8,361 nt of DNA from Desulfobacteraceae bacterium (lineage in GTDB: Bacteria; Desulfobacterota; Syntrophobacteria; BM002). Shown in pieces: positions 1 to 7,052 of the stretch. The notes beneath the pieces are model-generated. The model had not been told where the DNA came from. It saw only the letters and a list, made by a program, of their open reading frames with translations, and did not search any database. Position numbers and translations under genes: made by a program. The stretch is taken from the NCBI GenBank assembly GCA_002899795.1, contig PPDG01000117.1, positions 1 through 8,361 of the forward strand. The letters run 5' to 3'. Each line of letters starts with the position of its first letter. The first letter of the stretch is position 1.

Positions 1-1159
1 GAACGAGCTTCAGTACCAGATCTTCCTCTGGACGATCCAGCATGGCCTCCAAGGGGCGAAGATCACGGGAGGCCAGAGAAAGGATCACCTCCGTGAGCAT
101 CTGTTGCAGTCGTAAAGACGGGGTCTGAAGCAGCATGGCGCCGAGAGTGTGGATGGCTTCGGGTTGGAGTACCAGGAGGATTTCTTTCATTTTTTCTATC
201 TGCCCGGTATCCATTTCCGACCATGCTGCTTGCAATGGTCGAAGGGTTTGGGAACTGGAAGCAGTGAGAAAAAAGCTATCAATAATAGGTATCGCCCACG
301 TTGTTTCAGACTCGCAAATGTGGCGCACGTGGTGCAGGCTCTTGAGAATTTTCAGGGTAACCTCAAAATCTCTTCGCGCCAGTGAATCGTGGAATTCCTC
401 TTCCAAGGACTCGAGAATAGGGTCGAAATTCTCTTTCTCTCTAAGTTCCAGTAAGCTATCCAGCACGGCGTTCAAATAGTCTGCTGTTGGATCTCGCTTT
501 TCTTCGAGACGAACCATCTCCTGGAGCTCCGCCTCCTCCTCTGGCGTGAGCTCCAGAGTTGTTGGATCTATTGAGGCAACACCCTCTGATTCTGAGGCCT
601 CTGGCTCCTCTTCTTCAGACAATACCGAGCTTATATCTTCCTTTGCAGGCGGTATCGTAAACTCAGCTTCCGGTTCCGCCCCCCAAAATTCAGCCACATG
701 GTGCTGGATATGTGGCAACTCAGCTTCCCAAAGGGCTGTTACCAGATCCCCCTCGGGTTCGTCTGATAGGAGCCGGTATTTGTTTAGAATCCGCAGGAAT
801 TCTTCTATCTCTTTCGCCTCGATTCCATCCTGAAACTCCAACCACTGAATGCCATCGCGGAAGAGAGTAAAAGGCAAATTACCGTCCTCGGGGGGCTCTG
901 TTAAGATCGCCTCTCCCTGAAAGATAAGTCGGTCTTTATCTAATTCGAACCTGAGATTGCCGTGCGCTTGCAGGAAGGTTTCAAGTTGCTGCCAGAACCG
1001 CTCCATAGCTCTCGTACAATTGATATGATTTTCAGGATAAAGGGAATAGTTCTTCCTGGCGAGCTGCAAGCTGGTGAGCATATTTTCTGCTGCCTGCCAC
1101 TCATCGTCAGCTCTGCCTGGGCTACTGGGTCTTGGCTGCGTTTCTTTTACTGTTGCCAA
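1..1159 (-). CDS. Helical-repeat (HEAT-like) protein, partial, runs off left edge
   Basis: This frame is open from the in-frame TGA near 1200 to base 1, giving 386 codons with the C-terminus outside the window. The N-terminal part (residues about 25-130) has the segments LARKNYSLYPENH, FLQAHGNLRFELDKDRLIF and NLPFTLFRDGIQWLEF. I associate these with a HEAT-repeat protein family common in Geobacter-like bacteria. Residues about 165-220 are a Glu-rich, probably disordered linker. From about 225 onward the sequence is amphipathic helices, with HEAT-like units near 320-380 (for example LLVLQPEAIHTLGAMLL). There is no signal peptide or membrane segment, so it is probably cytoplasmic. I chose TTG at 1159 because AAGGGG lies 8 bases upstream and the conserved N-terminal helix begins before the first ATG (1081, codon 27, no clear ribosome site). 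A protein-interaction scaffold role is likely for such repeats; the actual function is unknown. Confidence 0.82.
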   Translation of the reverse strand, partial: MATVKETQPRPSSPGRADDEWQAAENMLTSLQLARKNYSLYPENHINCTRAMERFWQQLETFLQAHGNLRFELDKDRLIFQGEAILTEPPEDGNLPFTLFRDGIQWLEFQDGIEAKEIEEFLRILNKYRLLSDEPEGDLVTALWEAELPHIQHHVAEFWGAEPEAEFTIPPAKEDISSVLSEEEEPEASESEGVASIDPTTLELTPEEEAELQEMVRLEEKRDPTADYLNAVLDSLLELREKENFDPILESLEEEFHDSLARRDFEVTLKILKSLHHVRHICESETTWAIPIIDSFFLTASSSQTLRPLQAAWSEMDTGQIEKMKEILLVLQPEAIHTLGAMLLQTPSLRLQQMLTEVILSLASRDLRPLEAMLDRPEEDLVLKLV

Positions 1160-1167
1160 CAGACTAT

Positions 1168-1173
1168 CCCCTT
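1168..1173 (-). promoter_or_regulatory. Ribosome binding site supporting a TTG start
   Basis: AAGGGG on the minus strand, 8 bases before TTG at 1159. It decides the start of the partial helical-repeat gene, because the first ATG (1081) is preceded only by a purine-poor GCAGCAGAAAAT. Confidence 0.5.
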
Positions 1174-1177
1174 GACC

Positions 1178-1196
1178 TTTAGGAAAAACTCCTAAA
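1178..1196. repeat. 7-bp hairpin in the leader of the partial gene
   Basis: TTTAGGA and TCCTAAA are perfect inverted copies around a 5-base loop. On the minus-strand transcript the stem ends 4 bases upstream of the AAGGGG ribosome site, so it could influence translation of the helical-repeat gene. Nothing shows that it does. Confidence 0.45.
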
Positions 1197-1228
1197 TCCC
1201 TTAGATTTCAACTCTTTTCGAAAATCTG

Positions 1229-1265
1229 ACCCTTTTCCGGGTGCTTTCCAGGACAGGAAAAGGGT
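1229..1265 (-). terminator. 10-bp perfect inverted repeat after the permease gene, possible terminator
   Basis: ACCCTTTTCC (1229-1238) and GGAAAAGGGT (1256-1265) are perfect inverted copies with a 17-base loop, 34 bases past the permease stop. On the minus strand the stem is followed by CAGATTTTC rather than a proper run of Ts, so a rho-independent terminator is only possible, not convincing. A further 10-bp palindrome, TTTTCGAAAA, lies at 1215-1224. The repeat could also be a protein site in front of the downstream gene. Confidence 0.35.
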
Positions 1266-1299
1266 TGTAAAATTGTGTGCAAATTCTGGACCAAACGGG

Positions 1300-2586
1300 C
1301 TAAAAGGAGTGTAGAAGCCCCAAAACTGCCATCCAGGTCACCATCACCGCTGCCGCCGGCTTATAAATATGCCGGTAACTGGCTGCCAGGCTGGCCTTGA
1401 AATAGTCTTTAGTGACCAACAGGCAAATATGAACCGGCGACAGCATCATGCCCACATACCCTGAGACATAGGCAAGGGAAGCGTGAAGCAAAAAGTCGAG
1501 TGGCGACAGTCCGACAAAGAGGGGGACGAGAAGTGGAAAGGTGGCACCTACAAAACCAATGGTGATGCCTGTGATCAGGCCTGAAATAAAAGGCATGGCC
1601 ACGACAACTATGAGAACCGGAATCTGGTAGTGAACCATTTCTTCTCTGATCTCTAAAACGGCCTGACTGTCTATCAAGGCTCCCTTGAAGGCCATGATCC
1701 CACAAATAAGGAGAAGCATAGGCAGGGTGTTGCGATCAACCAGAGCTGTCCAGAAATCGTTAAAGCCTAACCCATTGACCCACATTACCCAAATTACGCA
1801 AGCCAACAGTCCAAACAGCAGCGGCATGGCGGCTGGAAGCTTGATGCTCACGCCGAACCACAAAGTTAGGCTCCGCAATAAGGCAAAAAAACCGATACAA
1901 CCAACTACGACCAGAATCGGCATAGTTTCCCAGAGAAAAGGGACCAGGTTCTGTACTTTGAAACTCCGCGAGCTATTCCTGTCTCTGGTCTCACGCAGCG
2001 GTCTCAAGAGAAAAAGTGTGCCTGCTGCGATGGAGAGAAGGGTGAGTGGCGCCTGGATAAGAATAAAGCGCCACATCTCCACTTGCAAAAGACTCACCGC
2101 CAGAACCACCCCAGGGTAAAGTGGCCACCAGAACTCCCAGATGTGGCGAAACCAGTAGTTGACCGCCGTTTTTCGGTCTTGTGACAAAGAGCATCCAGCC
2201 ACTGCTGTTTCCACCATGGGTGCTGAAAACAAAGCTCCACCCGGCATGGGTAAAAGCCCGATAAGGGCAGGCATGACAACAGTCACAGTGGAAGCATCTT
2301 GCACGACGGCAACAAAACTGCTCACAATTCGATCAAGTTGGCCGGAGGCTTTCATCAATTGACTCACTATCAGGATAAGGCAAATGATCGCCACCAACTG
2401 CAAGGTCTCCGCACTGGAAAGACTTGCCAGCAAACTATGAGTGATCTGTATTGGCGATTGCCCCATCCAAAACGCTACAGCCACCGCACCAACAAAAAGA
2501 CAAAGGCTGAGATGAACTCGCAAGCGGTTCAAAGCCAGGATAAGGCCAAAGCAGCAAAGAACTTTGATTAAGGCTGGTAATTCCAT
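1300..2586 (-). CDS. DUF401-type integral membrane permease
   Basis: A very hydrophobic protein of 428 residues from ATG at 2586, with roughly ten or more membrane-spanning stretches (for example about 7-20, 26-42, 60-78, 100-120, 155-195, 220-240, 253-271, 287-303, 322-352, 366-390, 410-427). PMPGGALFSAPMVE (113-126), the aromatic stretch NYWFRHIWEFWWPLYPG (143-159), SGLITGITIGFVGATFPL (335-352) and SPVHICLL (383-390) look like the conserved signatures of the DUF401 family, relatives of ion/solute permeases. It acts in the inner membrane; the substrate is unknown. The open frame reaches 2691, but the extra 35 codons are 7-base tandem repeats translated into Pro/Met/Leu-rich junk, so I place the start at 2586, where membrane helix 1 begins. 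The ribosome site there is weak (GGA about 14 bases upstream), so the start is the least certain part. The partial helical-repeat gene follows on the same strand after 140 bases. Confidence 0.85.
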   Translation of the reverse strand: MELPALIKVLCCFGLILALNRLRVHLSLCLFVGAVAVAFWMGQSPIQITHSLLASLSSAETLQLVAIICLILIVSQLMKASGQLDRIVSSFVAVVQDASTVTVVMPALIGLLPMPGGALFSAPMVETAVAGCSLSQDRKTAVNYWFRHIWEFWWPLYPGVVLAVSLLQVEMWRFILIQAPLTLLSIAAGTLFLLRPLRETRDRNSSRSFKVQNLVPFLWETMPILVVVGCIGFFALLRSLTLWFGVSIKLPAAMPLLFGLLACVIWVMWVNGLGFNDFWTALVDRNTLPMLLLICGIMAFKGALIDSQAVLEIREEMVHYQIPVLIVVVAMPFISGLITGITIGFVGATFPLLVPLFVGLSPLDFLLHASLAYVSGYVGMMLSPVHICLLVTKDYFKASLAASYRHIYKPAAAVMVTWMAVLGLLHSF

Positions 2587-2598
2587 AGGGTTTAAAAT

Positions 2599-2633
2599 CC
2601 AGGAGCCAGGAGTCAGGAACCAGGAACCAGAAG
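2599..2633. repeat. Heptanucleotide array, CCAGGAG type
   Basis: Five consecutive 7-base units, with variants CCAGGAG (twice), TCAGGAA, CCAGGAA and CCAGAAG. It starts 13 bases upstream of the permease ATG, inside its presumed leader. Confidence 0.85.
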
Positions 2634-2639
2634 AATTGA

Positions 2640-2681
2640 GCATGGGGCATAGGGCATGGAGCATGGGGCATGGAGCATGGG
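2640..2681. repeat. Heptanucleotide array, GCATGGG type
   Basis: Six consecutive 7-base units alternating mainly between GCATGGG and GCATGGA, with one GCATAGG. The complementary strand reads as repeated CCCATGC, so it creates several ATG triplets upstream of the permease and extends its open frame to 2691. Confidence 0.9.
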
Positions 2682-2723
2682 GTAAAGGCAAAATCCTTCA
2701 CTCTATGTCATTTGCTCCACCTG

Positions 2724-2752
2724 TCTTTAGCGACTCCACCTGAACTCGTCAA
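2724..2752 (-). promoter_or_regulatory. Candidate sigma-70 promoter for the permease
   Basis: On the minus strand TTGACG (2747-2752) is separated by 17 bases from TAAAGA (2724-2729). The -35 matches the consensus at 5 of 6 positions and the -10 at only 3 of 6. Transcription would start near 2717 and give a leader of about 130 bases that contains both nearby heptamer arrays. A 9-base direct repeat, CTCCACCTG on the plus strand (2715-2723 and 2734-2742), brackets the -10. Confidence 0.35.
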
Positions 2753-2769
2753 CAGCTCTTGTTGCGGGG

Positions 2770-2797
2770 CTGCCAGCTGCTCTCTGCCTCCTGCCTG
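2770..2797. repeat. Heptanucleotide array, CTGCCTC type
   Basis: Four consecutive degenerate 7-base units that all begin CTGC (CTGCCAG, CTGCTCT, CTGCCTC, CTGCCTG). It is the most degenerate of the arrays, so this call is weaker than those around it. Confidence 0.6.
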
Positions 2798-2806
2798 CTC
2801 TTTTAA

Positions 2807-2827
2807 AATCTGCAATCTACAATCTGG
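2807..2827. repeat. Heptanucleotide array, AATCTGC type
   Basis: Three consecutive units: AATCTGC, AATCTAC, AATCTGG. It lies 9 bases from the preceding array. Confidence 0.75.
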
Positions 2828-2865
2828 CATGTATCTACCTTAGGTTACGCTGGCGCAAGATAGCA

Positions 2866-2898
2866 GAAAAAGGAGGTACGGGAAAGGAAAAAGGAGGT
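2866..2898. repeat. 12-bp direct repeat with a 21-base period
   Basis: GAAAAAGGAGGT occurs at 2866-2877 and 2887-2898. The 21-base offset is three times seven, in keeping with the heptamer arrays around it. Both copies look like strong ribosome binding sites, but the only start that follows (ATG at 2904) opens a 24-codon frame made of repeat DNA. Confidence 0.7.
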
Positions 2899-2905
2899 GA
2901 GATAT

Positions 2906-2956
2906 GGGATTGCGCCCGCCCGCCTCGCCTTGCTCGCATGGCGGGCGGGGATTGCG
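2906..2956. repeat. GC-rich palindrome flanked by 9-bp direct repeats
   Basis: CCCGCCCGCC (2915-2924) and GGCGGGCGGG (2940-2949) are perfect 10-bp inverted copies with a 15-base loop. GGGATTGCG occurs on both sides (2906-2914 and 2948-2956), 42 bases apart. It could be a small mobile palindrome inserted into a heptamer array with a target duplication, or a product of repeat slippage. No run of Ts follows on either strand, so it is not a typical terminator. Confidence 0.6.
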
Positions 2957-2983
2957 GATTTGGGAATTTAGGGATTGAGGAAT
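2949..2983. repeat. Heptanucleotide array, GGATTGC/GGATTTG type
   Basis: Units beginning GGATT or GGAAT start at 2949, 2956, 2963, 2972 and 2979. The 7-base spacing is broken once by two extra bases (2963 to 2972). Confidence 0.65.
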
Positions 2984-3075
2984 TTTGAAAAAAGCATAGG
3001 GCAGACTACACAGAACGAAAGACGGGCGCGGGGAGGCGGAAGTTGAGGAAAATTACAAATCACAATGACTAAGGA
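2984..3075. other. Spacer without recognisable features
   Basis: This is the longest part of the 2587-3176 intergenic region with no clear heptamer array. I see no gene, promoter or hairpin in it. Confidence 0.5.
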
Positions 3076-3103
3076 TTTAGGTGTCAGGTGTCAGGTGTCA
3101 GGG
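3076..3103. repeat. Heptanucleotide array, GTCAGGT type
   Basis: One degenerate unit (TTTAGGT) followed by GTCAGGT twice and GTCAGGG. Its core resembles the TCAGGAA unit of the array at 2599-2633. Confidence 0.8.
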
Positions 3104-3119
3104 AGGAAAAGCAAAAGAG

Positions 3120-3147
3120 CTGAAACCCGAACACTGAAACCTGAAAC
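3120..3147. repeat. Heptanucleotide array, CTGAAAC type
   Basis: Four consecutive units: CTGAAAC three times and one CCGAACA. Confidence 0.8.
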
Positions 3148-3161
3148 CCTAAGATACGGTG

Positions 3162-3175
3162 TTTGGGATTTGGGA
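3162..3175. repeat. Two TTTGGGA heptamers abutting the oxidoreductase stop
   Basis: TTTGGGA is repeated twice and ends one base before the stop codon of the oxidoreductase gene (3177-3179). Repeat DNA therefore reaches the very end of that gene without entering it. Confidence 0.65.
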
Positions 3176-3176
3176 A

Positions 3177-6100
3177 CTAAAACTGGTAATGTTCGGCCAC
3201 AATGCGTTCCACTTCTTCTTCTGTGGGCATGGTGTCTATATAGCCGGCCTGATACTGGTTTCTGAACCATCTAAAGAGACTCACCGTTTCATTCACCAGG
3301 ATAATTTCGGGGATATCCTCTCCCTCATGGGTTTTTATGTGTCGGTTGTACTGACCCAGCATACTGACCACATCATAAAAGGTGGCCGGCTCTCTTTTGA
3401 TTTTCTTTTTGAAGGATCTCCCTTCACTTGGATAAATTGACTTCGGCTCCGGATTTGCTGAGATGTCCAAGCGCTGAAATGGTCTTCTCACTGCCACTTG
3501 CCACTTCCTCGCCTCTACCATCATTCTCGAGATTAAAGGCCCAGCCCAATCATGGGTCTGGTGTCCTTGTGGGCAGGCTGAGAAAAACTCCACCACCGAG
3601 GGTCCACTGTAGGCGATGGCTTCCTTCAGAATCTTAATGGCGTAGAAAGGATTGTCGATGCTGAGCTTGGCCGCATACACATGGGAAATACCCATGGCCT
3701 GGCTGACGATACGCCGATGCAAGGTGGTCTTGCCCCCAATCACTTGCCCTATGGGAGAGGTGGAACGATCGCAGCCGTAACGGGTGGCGCCAGATTTTTG
3801 CGCCCCGGTGTTCATGTAGCCCTCGTTATTGTAGATCACCCAGGTGATGTCGTAATTTTCACCCAAGGCATAGTTGAAGGGACCATTGCCGATATCGTAG
3901 ATAGCACCATCACCAGCGAATACTATGATTTTACTCAGCACCTCACTAAAGCCGTTGAGATAGGCCTGATCCAGACTGAATTTAGCTCCCAGAGCTGCTG
4001 CAGAGGCGGTGCCGAAGCCGTAGTGACCCGCCTGGTAAATCCGGTCGTTGAAGGGATTGGCCAGCTCTGATACTTCACTGCAACCGGTGGCGTTTATGGT
4101 GTAGATATTGAAGCCGTGATCCAGCATGTGGTCAATGGCTCTCCGGCTTTGTTCCGAGAGAACCTTGATACCCTGGTAGAAGGTGGCGATTCCCTGTGGA
4201 TTGTTGCGCAAGGATTCAGCCGCAAAGAACGTTAGCAAGCCGATTGTCCCCTCACTACAACCAGGGCAAAGGGTGTGTCTGCCTGGATAGAGTTTTGAAA
4301 AGACAAAAAGCACCTGTTGGTTGAGAGCCATCTTGCTCACATGAGAAGCCGCCTCCAGGGTTTTATCGAAGTCCTTATATTTATCAGGGAGAAAGTCGGC
4401 TTCAGTGACATTCATTTTGTCTACCATTTTCAAAGCATCGGTGGGACATACATTGACACAAATGGCGCACCCCTTACAGGCTCCGGGAATTACGTCGATA
4501 TTCATGGCAAACCGCTCCCATGGTATTCCTTTGGGCGGCTTCTTAAATATTCTGAAATAGCGCTCCGCAGCCTCCGGGATGGGCCGGTCGGTAATGGTGG
4601 AATAGAGTGCCGAGTCTGGACAGCAAGTGACGCAAAGGCCACAGGAAGTGCACTTTGAGGCATCATATACCGGAAGCATGCTACCGACATGACTCATGTC
4701 TCGGTGTCTACTGGTGGCGGCAGGCACCACAGGCAGGAACTTGTCCCACGGAACCCTCCTCCCCTCGACGATTGGCTGGACTATGTTTTCATGGAAAGTC
4801 TCCCGGTAGTTCGCCATGAGGTTCACCGGCTTGATGGTTCCCAGTTCATCTTTCTCGGTAAGGGCAACAGGAAGACCGGCTGCTTTATGATTCTGACCGA
4901 AATTCTCGGGCTCAGCCACCTCGTAGGGAACGCACGTCGTATCTATTCCCTGAACGAGTTCTGCTGGGGAACCTGATGAGGCCATCGCGGCTCCATATTT
5001 AAGGAGTGTAATGTTGGACTCAATGACCGCTTTTCCTTTTTTTAATCCTAGTTTTTCCTCAAAGATACCTTTCAGGCGGGTCTCGAATTCTTCCTCCGCC
5101 AGAATCTGCTTTTCTTTGTTAATGAGTCCCAAAATGGCAGCACCAGGCAAGTTCCGGTTCAGGTTCTGGAGGGCTGCCCTGGTAGCATCGATGGCCATCA
5201 GTTTGATCTGCCGCTCCGCAATCAATTCCTGCACATGAGATGGAAAAGATGCCAAGATTTCATCACTGCTCCTTGAACTGTTAATGACAAACAGCCCATG
5301 TTGCTTAAGACCTCCCACATATCCCTGCAGGATATGGCCGGAGGCAAACTTCTCATTGAAAAAAGCCAACACATCGTGTTCCGTAAGTTCGGAGCTATTG
5401 CGAACAGGATGATTACTGATGCGCATGTTCATAAAGACGGCCGACCCCTTCCTCGCTGCCCCGTATCGCGCTCCTGACTGGACATATTTGCAGCCATCGC
5501 CCTTGTCCTGGGCGTAAACGAGTGCCGCTGTCTCCAAGGCGGTTTTCACGCCTTCGGCACCGATGCCGATGAAGGTCATGCCAAGTTCCCGCTCCTGATA
5601 TTCGGGGAGTTGCTTCGCCTTGAGAGTGTAAGGGCCTTCGATGCCAACAAAGAAATCCCGATGAAACTGACCCCGCTTATCCTCCAGACATGCCTTCATA
5701 TTCTCTATGACCGCAGCAACGTCGTACTTGTTAAAGTCCTTGCCACCCAGACCGTACACTCCGTGTAGCAACGTGGGCATGTCTTGCCGACCATAGACCT
5801 GGTGTTCCTCCTTTCCCTCACGGCCGGCACGATTGGAAACTTGCAGGGCCGTTTGAATATCAGCCATAAGGAGCTGGTTGTGTGCCATACCACTTCGCTC
5901 CAGCACGGTGATAATCTTGGCATTACGGACACCATAGGCAAGTTCCTCGTAACAAGGAGGGGTAAACAACACAGGCCTCACGAGGCCAACTTTCAAGCCT
6001 TTCGTCTCCCGATAGTAATCAATCACATCTTTGATCACTCCCGCCCCTGATCCCATGATCATGAGGACCATATCGGCATCCTCGGTGCGGTAACACTCCA

Positions 6101-7052
6101 CCACTTTGTGGTTGGTGCCCAGAATTTTGTTCATCATGTCCATCGTGGCAACAAAACACCTTTTGAAAAATCGGTAGGCCAGGTCTTGTGCCACCTGCCC
6201 TTCCATGGTCAGATCGGTGTCAGTAAAGGTGCCAGAGAGGTATCTTTGCTCGAAATCGGGCTGATAAAGGCGGTTTGCAGGTCCGACAAAATATCTGAGA
6301 AAAGTATCAGAGAGGAGTTTGATGTTCTCCAAGGCATGGCTCTTGATGAAACCATCGCCGATGACCATACAAGGGAGCATCACCTGTCGCACCTCTGTTA
6401 CTTTAGTGGCAACGGCGACCAAGTCGTGCAGTTCTTGATTGTCCCCGCTTACCAGTTGAGCCCACCCCACATTCCGCACACCATAGAAATCGGTGTGACC
6501 ACAGTGAATGCTCAAGGATCCTTTGTTGACCTCGCGGGCCATCACCGTCATCACAACGGGCAGCCTCTTGCCGGCCACTGAAAAAAGGTTTTTCGTCTTG
6601 AGCACCAACCCCTGGGACGATGTATTGTCAGCATAGCGTCCCCCTTGGGAAGCCATGGCCTCCACGGCTGCAATGGCCGACAGTTCATCACTGGGCTGAA
6701 AATACATCAGTTCATGGCCGAAGAGATTTTTCTTTCCGTCGGCAGCGGCCTTGGCAAAATCCTCGGCAATGGCTGTGGAAGGCGTTATGGGATAGCCGCA
6801 GAGCCCATCCACAACTCGCTCCAACACAGAAAGCGCTGCATGGTTTCCGTCCAGAAGTACTTCGTGCCGGTCCCGCATCTCCTCAATCATTTCTTTCGGA
6901 ATGGAACCTATGTCAAAGTCAAAGATGTTTTTGGCATCAAACCTATCCCACTCGGCCTGCCAGTTGAATTGTAGTTTTTTCACTTTCTCTTGTCTGAGCA
7001 TGTAAAATGGCAACTGATGTTGCAATGCTTCGATATCTATCCGCGGGGCCAT
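3177..7052 (-). CDS. Single-chain pyruvate:ferredoxin/flavodoxin oxidoreductase-type enzyme (alpha-gamma-delta-beta fusion)
   Basis: This 1291-residue cytoplasmic enzyme should convert pyruvate (or a related 2-oxoacid) and CoA to acyl-CoA and CO2, reducing ferredoxin or flavodoxin; the reaction is reversible. The alpha (pyrimidine) domain at about 80-260 has GYPITPST and DGFIKSH. A PFOR domain II at about 320-400 and the gamma domain at about 490-600 (GIGAEGV) follow. Two 4Fe-4S motifs come next (C801, C804, C807, C811 and C859, C862, C865, C869). The beta/TPP domain at about 925-1190 has GDG at 1047-1049 and YNNEGYMNTGAQ at 1074-1085. T90, E123 and R173 have the same spacing as Thr31, Glu64 and Arg114 of the Desulfovibrio africanus enzyme, and N1081 fits Asn996. 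C929, C932, C991 and C1160 can bind the proximal cluster. Order is as in NifJ, but about 100 residues longer, with an extra N-terminus and tail. I chose ATG at 7052 because GAGGAG lies 9 bases upstream; a TTG at 7142 is also in frame. Confidence 0.93.
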   Translation of the reverse strand: MAPRIDIEALQHQLPFYMLRQEKVKKLQFNWQAEWDRFDAKNIFDFDIGSIPKEMIEEMRDRHEVLLDGNHAALSVLERVVDGLCGYPITPSTAIAEDFAKAAADGKKNLFGHELMYFQPSDELSAIAAVEAMASQGGRYADNTSSQGLVLKTKNLFSVAGKRLPVVMTVMAREVNKGSLSIHCGHTDFYGVRNVGWAQLVSGDNQELHDLVAVATKVTEVRQVMLPCMVIGDGFIKSHALENIKLLSDTFLRYFVGPANRLYQPDFEQRYLSGTFTDTDLTMEGQVAQDLAYRFFKRCFVATMDMMNKILGTNHKVVECYRTEDADMVLMIMGSGAGVIKDVIDYYRETKGLKVGLVRPVLFTPPCYEELAYGVRNAKIITVLERSGMAHNQLLMADIQTALQVSNRAGREGKEEHQVYGRQDMPTLLHGVYGLGGKDFNKYDVAAVIENMKACLEDKRGQFHRDFFVGIEGPYTLKAKQLPEYQERELGMTFIGIGAEGVKTALETAALVYAQDKGDGCKYVQSGARYGAARKGSAVFMNMRISNHPVRNSSELTEHDVLAFFNEKFASGHILQGYVGGLKQHGLFVINSSRSSDEILASFPSHVQELIAERQIKLMAIDATRAALQNLNRNLPGAAILGLINKEKQILAEEEFETRLKGIFEEKLGLKKGKAVIESNITLLKYGAAMASSGSPAELVQGIDTTCVPYEVAEPENFGQNHKAAGLPVALTEKDELGTIKPVNLMANYRETFHENIVQPIVEGRRVPWDKFLPVVPAATSRHRDMSHVGSMLPVYDASKCTSCGLCVTCCPDSALYSTITDRPIPEAAERYFRIFKKPPKGIPWERFAMNIDVIPGACKGCAICVNVCPTDALKMVDKMNVTEADFLPDKYKDFDKTLEAASHVSKMALNQQVLFVFSKLYPGRHTLCPGCSEGTIGLLTFFAAESLRNNPQGIATFYQGIKVLSEQSRRAIDHMLDHGFNIYTINATGCSEVSELANPFNDRIYQAGHYGFGTASAAALGAKFSLDQAYLNGFSEVLSKIIVFAGDGAIYDIGNGPFNYALGENYDITWVIYNNEGYMNTGAQKSGATRYGCDRSTSPIGQVIGGKTTLHRRIVSQAMGISHVYAAKLSIDNPFYAIKILKEAIAYSGPSVVEFFSACPQGHQTHDWAGPLISRMMVEARKWQVAVRRPFQRLDISANPEPKSIYPSEGRSFKKKIKREPATFYDVVSMLGQYNRHIKTHEGEDIPEIILVNETVSLFRWFRNQYQAGYIDTMPTEEEVERIVAEHYQF

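Noticed and set aside
135..479. 114-codon plus-strand frame near the left edge
   Set aside because: It overlaps the minus-strand helical-repeat gene, which has family-like motifs; the plus-strand translation is Ser/Arg-rich with no recognisable motif, as expected of an antisense shadow.
1685..2119. 144-codon plus-strand frame within the permease gene
   Set aside because: Antisense to a permease with clear family motifs; the Arg/Thr/Pro-rich translation is typical of the complement of a membrane-protein gene.
2904..2978. 24-codon plus-strand frame after a strong AAGGAGGT ribosome-like site
   Set aside because: The coding part is entirely palindrome and heptamer repeat DNA, and the ribosome-like motif is itself one copy of a 21-base-period repeat, so chance is the simpler explanation.
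2599..3175. Possible CRISPR array
   Set aside because: The repeats are 7 bases, tandem and without spacers, and no cas gene is present.
6108..6581. 157-codon open frame on the plus strand inside the oxidoreductase gene
   Set aside because: It is antisense to a well-conserved stretch of the oxidoreductase, resembles no known protein and has no ribosome site I would trust.
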